DNA of 64,000 nt from Laetiporus sulphureus 93-53. Its lineage: Eukaryota; Basidiomycota; Agaricomycetes; Polyporales; Laetiporaceae. Under the pieces are notes generated by a model. That model saw only the letters and a program-made list of their open reading frames with translations. It did not search any database and was not told the origin of the DNA. Of this stretch, positions 24,893 to 37,200 are shown one piece after another. The DNA lies in the NCBI RefSeq assembly GCF_001632365.1, contig NW_024468564.1:7532-71531 (forward strand). The letters are read 5' to 3'. Position 1 is the first letter of the stretch; the number at the start of each line of letters is the position of its first letter. The translations under genes and the position numbers were made by a program.

Positions 24893-26632
24893 TCAGCATT
24901 CCCTAAGGGAATGCGCTGCAAGAAGGAAAAATGAGTAAGCAACACGAACTGTTTACCAGTACAAAACGTACAGTTGACCGGTTCGCCATCATTTTCCGAT
25001 ACTGCGTCCACATTGCGAACCATGATGCCGCCCCTCTTGAATTAAATCCCCGTTAATCGAATGCTTATCAATCAAGTATTTTCGACTTACTGCAGTGTCC
25101 GTATATGTCTCCCGCATCACCTCTATCTTGAAGCCTCTATCGACGCTGCTGTTGTATTCGGATGGCGTAGTATTGAGCAGGGAGGCCTCCGGTCGAATCG
25201 TGGATAATGAAATGAGCGTATCGTCGGGACGACGCTGCATGGCTCGATTATTGAAGTTAATCAGCAAGGTATTTGCGTATCTACAGGCGCATCAGCAATT
25301 GTCAACGATCATTTAATGAGAGCTCACAGCTTCGATAACACCAGCACCCTGAGAGCGTGAAGATGAGGTGTGAATAAAGAATATATAATGGTGTACATAC
25401 GGAGCTGTGTGCAGGTAGGTTTGCTGCAAAGCATGAGGGGACTTTCGAAGACAAAAACGACAGGACAAACGTACCGGCTTCGTGGTGAACAGAATCAAAT
25501 CGATCGTCGCAATTGTAGCTATCAATGATTTGAGTTATCGCATATTCACGATATCTTAGTGCAGAAGTGGAGCACCTGTCAATGACCCGGTCTCAATGAC
25601 AAGGGTGATCAGACGATTGAGGATCGCGTCCGATGCCTTGAAGCCCTTTTTTGCTCTCGACAGCTGGAAAAAGTATAAAATTATAATGATGACGGTTGAT
25701 GAACAGGTGCAATGTACGTACGAAAATCGTCATACTAATGGCGATAATAATGTCATCCAGTGCGCTGCCAGCAAGCCACGCCTGAATACGTCAGTCCCTC
25801 TGGTGAATGCGCCATTACAAGATGCGAACTTACATCAATGTAGGGAGTGACGGTGTTCTCATCGGAAGTCGACGTCAGAAGCTTCAGCTGTAAAGACATT
25901 AATATTGTTAGGGTGGATACTGAAGACATTACTCACCTTCACGCCTCCCACAATCGCGATCGACATTTGGGCAAGGGCGATCTATCGGTAACATGAGATG
26001 TAGAATCTCTCGCAAACGCTTGAAAACATTGACATACGATAACAATTGCTCCTACGAGGATTCGGAGTTTCGATATGACCCAAATTCTCCAAGCAAAGAA
26101 GCATTGAACCGCAGCAGACATGACGCCACACATTACGGGGACGCTGAACCATCCGTTGTGGTATGTTGTTAGTCCCGAGACTTCGCCATAATCGTAGACA
26201 TAGTAGTCGAAGCCGACCGCAGCGATGAGAGCGGATTGGATGACCTCACAGATAAGCACTCCATAAACTGTATCAAGATCAAAAGATGAGAATTCACATG
26301 CGTTCATGAAATTAGACAAAACTTGCCAAAGAGTCTCAACGAGAGGGGGTCCTTTGGGAAGCAGACGTGGTATATGTCTCCGTCCTTCAATGAGCATATA
26401 ATGATGGTAGAGGTGCTTGACCACCGACTCACAGACTTGCACAAACAACATTCCAAGCAATGCCCAATTAAGGAGCATTCCCAGGAACTACTTTGGCAAT
26501 CAGTACGAGCGGTGTGAGGAGATGGAAGGAATACCGACCTCTGGGCCCGTGCTGCAACGTCAACATGAGCTGGTACATGCATCTATATCGGCTAAGAACG
26601 TACAGCAGTCTGACCTCCAAGCTCGCTGTCAT
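24893..26632 (-). CDS. DUF6534 membrane protein, left-arm copy
   Basis: This is an integral membrane protein of unknown function, found in large numbers in Agaricomycetes. Recognisable parts are FLGMLLNWALLGMLFVQV, HVCFPKDPLSLRLF, VYGVLICEVIQSALIAAV, HNGWFSVPVMCGVMSAAVQ, CFFAWRIWVISKLRILVGAI, the diagnostic DALLNRLITLVIETG-type region near 25600, TIDLILFTTKP near 25500, and TLLINFNNRA near 25250. The last short exon ends HSLREC and stops at 24893, the same as in the right copy. One intron uses a GC donor (TTTG|GCAAGT, near 26330) instead of GT; the same is true of the right copy. The start at 26632 is tentative. It seems intact despite lying in a rearranged arm. Confidence 0.65.
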
Positions 26633-27805
26633 TCTGTCCAGCAGGGGAGGAACTTCTGAGATGGAAGAAAAAGAGAAAGCGCTCCGAGGAGCAAGGAAAT
26701 TGTTCTTATTGACGCCTTCATCGCCGCCATCGAGTCACGAGTACCCAAAATGACCTACGCCTCTTAGAGCGATGCCACAGCATAAACTGAAATAGGGCTC
26801 CGGACGCAGTGCTTCCTCGCCACTTGCTCAGTGAGCTGACACTTGACGTCGGTGTTTGTCTGAACTGTCGTATGACTGCTACAAGCAAGAACTGAAGGCG
26901 CCGCGCCTCAACTTCTTTACCATACCACATCAGCTGCAAAAGAAGTCTGACTCCGGGAGCATCAATGTCTTGCATTTCATCGTACTTACTGGCATGCGTA
27001 AAACCTTTTACTCCCCGCACAAACCTTGATCTTTTCACACGTAAAGATCAGATCAGAAGAATGCATTCGTATGATCATCTATGCATGACAGGGCTTGTGG
27101 AGTCTCAGTTGGCTTCCTGGTGTGCCTGGAGCCAACGAGCACTGTCGAACTGGCGTTTCCTGATCGGAGCATGGGTGTTGGCTGTCAGTCACATCGCTGT
27201 GGCGTCTCCATCTGAGTTTGTCCTCAGTACTCCTATTCCCACACAGTGACAACCAATTGGACGTACAAGGAGGGAAACATGCGCTCCTGATGCTTTTTGA
27301 ACGTTACTTGGCTCACCCAAGTCGCGGAGCTGTCATGGCGTGCAGAGAGCGCTGAACATCTCTCACCGTTAGAGGCCAACGCGCCAAAAAAGTAGACATC
27401 ATGTCCGACCATACCCCGACTGAAACCTGTGATCAACAACATACTATGACGATCGCCGCGGAACCTTGCAAACCCTGCAGATCACGATTGTAGCAAAGTA
27501 AGAATCGACAGATTGATTCCCCAGCAGGCTGAGAAAGGTCAGCAGAAATATCTGCTGAGAAACTCGTAGGTCTCAGGGAGATAACGAGCGACAGTGATAG
27601 CCATGTGAGCTGACATCGGGTCAGCCGCTGTGATCAAGTGAGAAGTGTATCCGTGGGAACGCTGAGTTTGAACGTATCGCAAACCACGGCCACAACGCGA
27701 CCACTCGAGGACGCGCCTCAGGCTGTCAAGCGTGTCTTTCTGCATAATCTTCGTGTCGCTCGACGCTAGCACGTTCGTTCACGCATTCATACTGTCAAAA
27801 TCCTG
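26633..27805. other. Duplicated upstream region, no gene recognised
   Basis: From 26633 to about 27450 this matches 45730-46677 in inverted orientation. Open frames here are not conserved between arms. From 27450 to 27805 it is unrelated to the right arm. Confidence 0.5.
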
Positions 27806-28364
27806 TTGAAAGTAGTGAATTCTTCTCCCGGCGACCCTCAAATCAATGCTGAATGGCTTGCTGAGCTGTTCTCTCAAAAGTGCGGGATCTCCCAACCTCG
27901 AGAATTCCAGATCAAAAATGGACTAGGCATCATCGAAATCGAAAGGCACGAAGCCTTTCTAGTTATTCCTCCAGGTCAGGGCAAGACGACAGTGTTCTGG
28001 GCCCCTCTACTTGCAGCTCGAGCACTCGGCGAGCGGGGCGTCGCGCTATACATTGTCCCTACCGAGCTACTTTCTACACAGCAGGTACGATATCTCTGCT
28101 GGATTCACACACAGAAATAAAGAACAATACGTGACTTGATTTACTAGAGCGAGAGTGCCCGTCGAGTTGGGCTGCGCGATCGCGCTGAACGAGGATACGT
28201 CCGCGACGCGTACTGCGACAAGCGCGATCTTTTCGACGAGCTGCAGAACGGCAAATACATCCGCATCACTTTACTGAGTCCTCAAATGCTTGCTGGGGAA
28301 CGCATGATGAAGCTCTTGCGGATATCTGGCTTCAAAGACCTCATCCGCTGGTTCATGATTGATA
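27806..28364 (+). pseudogene. DEAD/DEAH (RecQ-like) helicase N-terminal fragment
   Basis: The frame carries the start of a helicase ATPase domain: a Q-motif-like region (PREFQIKNGLGIIEIER), Walker A (VIPPGQGKTT), motif Ia (ALYIVPTELLSTQQ), and, after one intron, LLSPQMLAGERMM. It stops exactly within motif II: RWFMID is followed by non-helicase sequence where DE-x-H is expected. That is the junction with the inverted GMC fragment at about 28364. Helicases of this kind are scattered, often as fragments, in Agaricomycete genomes. The ATPase domain is incomplete, so it cannot work. Confidence 0.75.
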
Positions 28365-28490
28365 AGACTCCATATCATGGTCACAGGTGAATATAAATGA
28401 ACGAAAGCTACAGAGATGCCGCTCATCGACGATCACAAAGTCGAACTTTTTATCGGCGACGTAACCGACATCAGCGAGCTTGGTACTCAT
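28365..28490 (-). pseudogene. GMC oxidoreductase, 5' remnant in left arm
   Basis: It begins MSTKLADVGYVADKKFDFVI on the minus strand at 28490, matching MSTKLASSADVADKKFDFVI at 42203 in the right arm. The upstream promoter (to 28737) is also duplicated. The first intron's splice donor is changed (GGTGAGC in the right arm, CGATGAGC here). Similarity ends about 28365 against the helicase fragment. Everything after the first FAD-binding strand is missing. Confidence 0.8.
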
Positions 28491-28737
28491 GGTTGGGGGA
28501 ATGTGTACAGGTCGCCCGTGGATGACGAGTTTGAAGACCACGACATGTGAACGCCGAAGAACCAAAGACAGTGATGGAAGAACCAGGGAGCATGATCGGA
28601 AGATTTACTTCAGGAGAGCTTGCACTCCTCGGGATAGGTCATCAGGGGACCTTTGCTTTTTCCTAGCCCACTCGATCCCATTCGGACGGCGAAGTGGACA
28701 CTCTGGAGAGGTCCTGGGTCATAGATGTCCTCGTTAA

Positions 28738-30347
28738 CCTTCTAGCTCCGATGATGCAGTCCAGATGTGCTGAAAGGCCCGTGTCATGTTCGCGTGTGGC
28801 GGAACGAATTTTGCGACGTTGGCTGAACGAATCTCGGAGCGTCTGAGTAATGAGAATGTCTTGCAGAATGCTATTGGGGTCACGGTCAGCTTGAACTGAG
28901 GTCCCGGTATGGGTTTGCAGAGGCGATTGATATCCGTGTTAACCAGAACACTAGGTTAACAACTAAAAGCACGAAGAAGCATCCGTCAATTGTGACAAAA
29001 TATACAATGCAGAAGCAACTCTTGGCCATCGGTGATACTAACCAGCCGTGTCCTATCACGGTACTACATGATGCCACCATGGTGCTTTGGTCAGGATAAC
29101 GGCATGTCGCAGCTGTCAATGGTAGCGCTAATACAAACCCGCCTTTCTGGCACCATAGTACGTTGATTAAGCCCTACAGCTGCAACCCTGTGTCACTTGA
29201 TTTACTTTGTAGGCTAAGAGAGTACAGGTAACATAGTATGCCTGAGGTGCCAAGAGAGTACAAATCTTAACACGACATACTGCAGTGAGGCTATGGTGAT
29301 ACCTGCCCGGCGTCTGGCAGCGCTTCATAACGTAAGTTAACGCCGTTCACAACTTTCATTCTCATGTCATTGCAGAACGCGGAAAGTGCGGTCACGGCGT
29401 TGTCTGCTGGCAGCACAGCGGCATAGCAGCTCTGCGGTGATTATTTCACAAAAGTATATGACATGAAGAGAGTTTATAGGAACTCCGAGCAGTGTGTTCG
29501 ATTGTCTGCTGTTCGGGTCATTCGAGTGTGCAGCCGCAGTAGCTATGTCTTGAAGCTTGAAGTAAAACGTGAGGCAATGTCACATCGTTCCACGTTGCGT
29601 CTCATATTATTTCGGGGCTCAATTTGGTCGTGTTTACCGTGGCTTCCGGTCCAACTCTGGAGCTTCCGTTCCATCGCTATATGTTTCATGTCTGCCAGAA
29701 CGTGCAGCCGCGTCTATGACGATCGTCCCAGAGTATGCAGCTGTACAGGGTAAAGATGCACACCACGGAGATAGAAGATGTCTGAGAGTGTTGGGCATTT
29801 ATCATTCAATTCACTAGATGATCGTCAGGGACCAGCGCATTGCTCAGCAAGTACCGTACTATTGGCTCCCGGAGAGTGGGGGTGAGATGATTTTGAAGGA
29901 TTGAACAAGTCTTGGGATGATGGTGGACAGATGGTACCTTCAATGGCTTTCAGCACCTCATGGCGCAAGGCACGAAGTACAGGCTGGGACCGCACGCGCA
30001 GGCTTCGTGCATCTTTCCCATTCGCGACAGGTCGTGTGCCATTCCGCATATCAGCTGCTTTATGACCAGTCTTGCAAGAGCTTCATGCGAGGAGCTTCAC
30101 TTGTACGAACTCTCCCTTATACGATCACCTTCTTGATCTTAAAACTGAGCTCTCTTGGCGTAACGCTTATAGTGATAGTGAGATATTCACATTCAACTAC
30201 ATTGCGAAGGTATATAGAGCATCAAATCCAAGATCAAATTTACATAAATAATTATGATGCTGGGCACTTTCTGGTCGACACATTGGTTCTGTACTTCGCA
30301 CGTATCCACACTTCCCGTCTTATATAGCTATACAACAAGTGGCATTT
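28738..30347. other. No gene recognised
   Basis: Short frames only. The longest (29463-29753, +) has no recognisable motif. It lies between the left arm and the 3' end of P450 2. Confidence 0.45.
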
Positions 30348-32339
30348 CTAGATCGCACTTTCCTTCCGAGGAATAATGCGACAATTGAACGGCTGTGGAG
30401 CGCTGCTGGTGTTCAGCCACGAAGCCCAAACAACAAACGAATGCTATCGCATACCTTACGGTGGTCGCCGTAAACGCCAACGGAGGGATTTCTTCGTTCC
30501 CATCTGCGTCCAAAGCGGGTTTGATCTGGAACACGGATAGAACCTGACTGACGAAGAGGAAGATTTGAGCGTTCCCAAGATTAGCCCCCGGACAGATCCT
30601 GCAAGGAATGTCCTCAGTACGACGTGTCCGTGCCTTGCTATGCCGTCCGTACCTCTTTCCCAGCCCGAATGTGAAGTCGCGAGGGTCCTTGACAGATCCC
30701 GAGGGGCACATGAAGCGTTCGGGGTCAAACGTATCCGGATCTGGATATACCTCCGGATCGTGCGCGATCGCCCTAAAAGCTCCTTGAGAGCAAGTCAGAC
30801 AGCGACAATTCTCATCTGCTTACCAGAGGTTGAACAACACCCAAGAACCACCGGGAATGCGTCGGCCATCGTATATATCGTCTTTGTTGAGGGATCGCGG
30901 GAGCAATGGCACGACGGGGCTGAAGCGGTGGCACTCTTTTATCACGGCGTTGATATAGGGCATCGATCGTTGATCGGCCAGGGTGGGTAGCCGAGATGTG
31001 CCAATTACTTTGATGATCTCAGCGTATGCTTTCTCTTGAACATCTTGCCGTGTTGTCATATGGAGCAAGAAACGCGCTATCAAGGTATGCATCTGGAGAG
31101 GTTGAGCATTATATCTCGAAGGAGGGGGAGCCACAAAGATACGCACAGAAGATGTACTGGCTTCATGTGAGATGTGAGCAATCAGTCGAGGACTCGTTAC
31201 GATGGCTGGGCCACATACCTACTAGAGTACTCGCGGAAGCGCATTGCAGTGTGGCTTCGTCGAATTCGGACTTTCCACCTGTGATTTCTTGCAATACGTC
31301 ACCAACGATCCCACCAACGGACATGCCCCGTGACTCAAAGTGGTTCACTCAGCACAACAAAACTCGGCAAGGGATATATGGGAGCTTACCAAGGACGCCC
31401 GGACGTTCATGTACGGCTTTATGGTGAATTCGTCGAATTTTTGTCGCGATTGTCGGCTCCAAGACTTGAATCCCATGCCCGGAAGCCACCCTGGAAGAGA
31501 GTCCACTGCGAAGGATCAGCTCACGACCAATCAAATAGCATTATTCTGCCGCCTTACAGAACGGGAAACGGTCCAATATCCACCTTCCAGGTGCCAACGA
31601 TTGAAGGACCCACTCGTCCACATGACCTGCAAGCTGCAGGTGACGGTCGGTGACTTTCAGGCCATACACAAACTGTAAGACGAAAGAGTGCATGTATCTA
31701 CGGCATGTCAGCGACAACACCGGAAGAGAAGTTTCATGATGTCGAACCTTCTGATATGCTGTTGATACTGCTCTGGAGTTTGCGACAGGTTGTTGATCAG
31801 TTCCTTAGTTTCGTCCTCCAGTAAAGGGCCCCAACGGTCTTGAGATACAGTGTTTACGGCACGATATACGATAGCCCGAGCTTTTTTGAATTTCTCCGAT
31901 CTGGGATCCGCAAACAGGATAAGCTTGTCCAGGCCAGTCAGGCCGACTATAGACCATCCCGGCCGGAATCCATAGAGCGCAGATCGCCTCTTCAGGAGGT
32001 CCGAGATAGCCTTGGGCGAATTCACGACGACGATGTGACGTCCATATTCGGAGAAGTGATAAAGCGGTCCTGCAACAACCATTAATTCTCGTGTATGGGT
32101 CTTTGCAATTCGTACCTACCGAAAGCTTTCGACAAATTTGCAAACGTCCTCCAAGGATCTGCGCGAAGGGACGCACCCTGATAATTGATACTGTGAGGCC
32201 CTATTGGAATTAGTCGTTGATGCTGTATACATCACGGCGAAAGATACTTACTGGGAGTTAGCGGCACCGAACGCACCTTCCTCACGAGCCCGACTATGAG
32301 CAGAATAGCAAAGCAGGCCGCAAGATATGCGAAGATCAT
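30348..32339 (-). CDS. Cytochrome P450 monooxygenase 2
   Basis: This is an ER-anchored heme oxygenase. The N-terminus MIFAYLAACFAILLIVGLVR is a membrane anchor, followed by VRSVPLTP. Further exons give GPLYHFSEYGRHIVVVNSPK, RPGWSIVGLTGLDKLILFAD, the GWLPGMGFKSWSR region, ExxR in VIKECHRFSP, FDPERF, and the heme loop FTFGLGKR-ICPGANLG interrupted by one intron. The last exon ends PRKESAI at 30348. About a dozen exons join in frame. Oddity: with the best splice choice the I-helix oxygen-activation motif reads ASTSS instead of the usual AGxDT, so the acidic residue is missing. It may be an unusual oxidase, a decaying gene, or my splice choice may be wrong. It is transcribed away from the adenylating reductase gene at 34299 and probably belongs to the same pathway. 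Confidence 0.8.
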
Positions 32340-34298
32340 TTTGCAGTGACAATGTCACTAGGTGTCTCTATAAAGGCCGGATGATGCAGTGCAAAATTGA
32401 CTACGGCCACGCCGAGCCTTTTATTGCCTGTCGAACTCCATGTGAAAGCCGCCTCAACTGCAAACGTATGCACGACTCTCACCATCATTCCTCTAGTCGG
32501 ATGCTATATATTGCCAGCAGTGGTTTGGTGAGGATAGCGATACGCCGCCGCCGCATCTGAGATACTATGGTCATTCCGGCTGTCTCAGCCTCACCGCCAC
32601 GAAGATGCGCTAAAGAGGCTCGAAACGGCATAGTACAGTGATCTCCGTCACAGACATTGACGTTTTCGATCGATATAGCGCGGATTCGTATAATTAATTG
32701 CTGCGTCGCACCTCGGAACGGATCTCTTAGTGAGATTGTGCTGTCTGATTCCTCGCGGTGGCTTCGCGGCTTTAGCAAAATGATGATCAGTGTCCCTTGT
32801 GTGTTGTGCAATTGGAAGAGAGGGATGATCATTACCAGGTACTGACTCCCATGTTTGGCAGGTTTGGGTATCGAACGTTGTCATTAGACTTCGGAACACA
32901 CTAGCGTGTCACAGCTCCAAGAGCGCGCTGCCGCGCTGCGCCACGTGCTCCGGCGGCATGTTTCAGATGCTCTCCTCGGCCGCTCTCACGCCACGCTGTG
33001 TCTGACCCCTGCCTTTCTGACAACAATGCCCACTCAGTTCATGTTGTGATCACCCATTGTCTCTTTGATGGTTCTGTCGTTCCCCTTCGAGCAAGATTGG
33101 GTATGTTCGATCGGCCTCTGACACCAGCACTCGACGACGGATGCTCGCCCTGCTATGATCACGAACACCGATATTGAATGATATAAGGATTTGATAAGGA
33201 TGAATGCTCCGCGGTTCGTACTCCAATAGAGTGAGTACAGGTTTCATGAAGCATACGATGCTTCTGAGAATCCGAAGCTTACAGCGGCTCCATCACTGTT
33301 ACAGTCCGCAACATCATACAAATCCCCTTAGCTCTGTGAATCGAAAAGATGTCGGGACTCGGTAGCCGTGCCTAGATAACCTGGCATCACGATGGCAGAG
33401 GGCGAATTTGCAACAGGACTTGATCTCAGGTCGTCCGGCGTAGCAATAATCCGATGCATTTTCATCGTGCGGATGGGAACATTTCAAGAGCATGCGGTCG
33501 CTGCGGGAACAACAGAGCAACGGAAGCCTATGTCCATGATGTATCATTTTGATGTTCAGGACGACAGCTTGCCCATTAGTGTCAAATTGCCGGGATGCCG
33601 TGCAGTCACAATTGTGCCCCTCCAAAAAAAAACTGGCGTAACCGGGAGGTTGGTGCCCATAGTCTCACGTTGTGACAAATTTGAGACAGTTCACAGCTGG
33701 ACGTGTTACTGTCAGGTATCCTGCTTCTATGCTGTAAAGTTCCGATGAGTCCGTGCGACAGCTTCCCCAAAGTCAGAAACGTCAGGTAGAGAAGTTTTTG
33801 ACTGATCCGTTAGCTTCGTATCTTTGACATCAGACTCCTTACAGAATCTCTCATGCGGATTCTGACTCATGGAAAGGAGCGAGCCAGCGTCCCGCGCGGC
33901 AATCATTGGTATGCGCTGCGCTTGATTCTGATATCACTGGTTGCGTTTCTGATTGATGTATTCATCTCACTAGCTCGACTCAGAACGCCGGGTGAAACAA
34001 AACACGTTCGTCACGCCCGGCATGTGGAGCATGCCATTACGCGATATACTCAACATCATTTTTGGATCCGAAATAAGGAAGATCGATGATCTCAGCGCTG
34101 CACGCGCCCAGTAAGAGCGAGTTATCGTTCCTTCTTTACCCATGCAACTGGGACGTTACACTGCTGCGTGACAACTCGCTTCTCCTGATAGCTGACCTTG
34201 CCCTGAGTAAGCAATACTTACTGCCGTATGCTCATTGTAGCTATATGTAACTCGGACGATCATAGGCATACACAATCCTTCACGAGACGATCCCCACC
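32340..34298. other. Divergent intergenic region, no gene recognised
   Basis: This is about 2 kb between two divergently transcribed pathway genes (P450 2 and the adenylating reductase). It may hold a shared promoter. Frames in it (for example 33392-33748) show no known motif. Confidence 0.45.
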
Positions 34299-37200
34299 AT
34301 GGGACATAAGATTTTTTCCCGCGTTCCACAGACCCAAGCTCGCTCATGCTCCACCTTCTCTGTTCCTCCACTCGATGGGACACTCACTCTTCCGGAACTC
34401 TTTGAATGGCAGAGTAAACACTCTCCCAATCATCGTCTTTTCACCTTCTCGCGAGAGGATGGTACTATCGGGAACATATATTGGCCCGAGGCTATTCGCG
34501 CCGTGCATACGGGTGCAAGGATCATTCAGGACCGTCTGGGCGCTAAACACGAGTCAAAGGATGCACCTGTAGTTGCCATACTCGCACATTCTGGTGAGAC
34601 TTCGCTCTCAGTGTATGGATCGAAGCTAACGGTCTACGAAGATGCCATCCCGTACCTCACCACGCAAATAGGCATTTTACGTGCGAACTGCGTGGCCTTC
34701 CCGATTTCTCCGCGCAATTCCCCTGCGGCTACCGCCCATCTTCTAGTCACGGCGAAGGTTCAGCATATCCTCGTTGGTCGGGAGCAGGCGATGCTCGATC
34801 TCGCGCACAGCGCGCTCAAGATAATGGAATCTCAGCATCCCTCAACCTCTCTGCCGCAGCTTTCCTCCATGCCGCTTTTTGAAGACTTATACCTTCGCGG
34901 CGACGACCTCGCTGACCCTGTCGAGAATATAGCATTCAGCACTCCTGATATGAATGCCACTGCAATGATCATACACTCATCAGGTATAGAATCGGTTTAT
35001 GTTAGTTCGCTCGTCACGGTCTTCTGATATTGTTCACCAGGATCGACTGCCTTTCCGAAACCAATACATGTCACGCATCGTCGCTTTGTTGAACTGAGTT
35101 TGATACCATGGTTCGGCGAGCACGACTTGACAGACAAGGTTCTTTCACTACACGCGATGCCGATGTATCACGGAATGGGTACCATGCAAGCCAGTTGGAC
35201 GGTGCGTATCACGTGATCGATACAGCTTTTCCAAACATTCTAAACATTGCAGCGTCTGTCAGGCCTCCTGCGGGCTGGTCTTGAGCGTGTTCGAGCCAAA
35301 GTCGCCCGCTCTCATACCGACCCCTGACTCAGTGTTACTCAATGCCAAAGCTACAAACAGTGATCTCGTGTTCTGTGTTCCGGCGTTCATCGAGGTGCGC
35401 TTGATTCTTCGAGTTCTTCTCATTGAGGTGCAAATGATTTGTACTCAAAGGCATGGTCGAGAAGTCCTGAATATGTTACATGGCTTGCCTCGCGTCAGGG
35501 AGTGGTGAGCGTCGACCAGCTTGACTAACGACCCAGCGCTCATGTTATGATAGCTATACGGCGGAGGCCCGTTGGATAAACACACTGGAGATTATCTAAC
35601 GTCAAAAGGCATATCTATTTACATATTATATGGATCGTAAGTGCTGAAGCTGACTCCGACGATACTGTTCGTGATGCATAAATTGTTCTAGAACTGAAGC
35701 TGGGGTCATGAGTCCCGTTTTACCTGGTGCGTGATTTCCATTCGATCGATGTGCATTGCCAACTAACCCCTCGGAAGCCCATGTCGAGTATGACTGGGCT
35801 TATTTCAGGTTTCCTGATTATATGAAGACGGAGATGGTATCTTACGGCGACAACACTTTTGAACTAGTCGTAATAGTACGTTTTCTGGACCGAAATCATC
35901 AGAGCTATCATTGCTAAAGGGAACGCATTGAATTTTAGGCCAGCGAGTTCAACCAGCCATCAGTTTTGAACACGGTTGTCTCCGGCGTCAAAGCGTATGC
36001 GACCTCAGATTTACTTTCACCTCATCCGACCAAACCAGGATTCTGGAGGGTCTATGGCCGCACAGATGACCAAATCATGCATAACACGGGTGAGAAGGTA
36101 GGACTAAATTGCATGAAGACGGTTGCGATCATACACTGACTACTCTGTGCAGACCAATCCCGGCCCCCTAGGTGATTGCCTCCCTATTCTCTTCGCAGAT
36201 AGAGTAACTGAAAGGTGTACCTGTACAGAGAGCATACTCTATCAGGACCCGCATGTGCAATCATGCGTGATGTTCGGCCGTGGTCGCTTCCAAGCGGGCG
36301 TACTCATAGACGTAAAGCCGCAGTTCAAATTCGATCCATCGGACGAGGTCGCACTTGCTGCCTTCCGAAATGCGATAATGTGAGCTTACCAGGTATCATT
36401 TATAGTAAATTGAATGGAAGTGTAACTGCACTTATAGGCCAACGGTAGAAAAAATGAACGAGTACGCGCCGCAGCACTCGCGGATCTTCAAGGAGGCAAG
36501 TAGTGCTCTGTTAAACCAATCATAGATCGCTGATAGCATGTATTCTAGATGATTATTGTGTCCAAACCGTCTAAGCCGTTCACGTACACCGCGAAGGGCA
36601 CTCCGCGCCGTCACGCCGTGATCAAGGATTACGACAACGAAATCGACGAGTCGTATAAGCTCATCGACCAAAGCACGCTGTCAAACATTCCGGCACCGCC
36701 TGAGTGGGATATAGTTGACATTACAGATTTCGTCCGTGCAGTCGTTGCAAAGGTCATGACGCACGATGTCGGCGATCACGATGACCTGTTCGAGCACGGC
36801 TGTGACAGGTCAGTCGTCTTCATTCTTGGTGGTAGCTGGAAGCCAGACGGCTCATCTCTAGTGCAGCTTGCAGGCAACGTGGATCCGCAATTCTCTCCTA
36901 CGAGCGGTACGTAACACTGCCGAGCTGGAAACTCGCAAGTCTGCCAAGAACTTTGTCTACGAGCACCCAATGATTGCCAGCCTCGCTGCCTTCATATCGT
37001 CCATGGCGACGGGTATCGAAAACGGCAAAGTAATCTCTCAGCAAGCCCGCGTGGATGCTATGAATGCAATGGTCTCTACGTATACAAAGGCATTTCTGAC
37101 TCACAAGGAAAGTCCGCGCTCAGCAGCCTCGTCCCTGACTGGGGATGTAGTAGTTCTGACAGGAACGACTGGTAATCTCGGCTGTCGAGTCCTCGCTGAG

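Larger units (their letters stand above)
24050..28737 (-). repeat. Large inverted duplication, left arm
   Basis: It is the diverged reverse complement of about 41926-49180. Reading the minus strand from 28737 downwards gives the GMC promoter, the first GMC exon, an interruption, then the region upstream of the DUF6534 gene, that gene and its downstream sequence. The interruption (about 27450-28364) replaces the GMC body of the right arm with a helicase fragment and unrelated sequence. Anchors include the match around 27330-27440 with 45730-45900. Confidence 0.85.
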
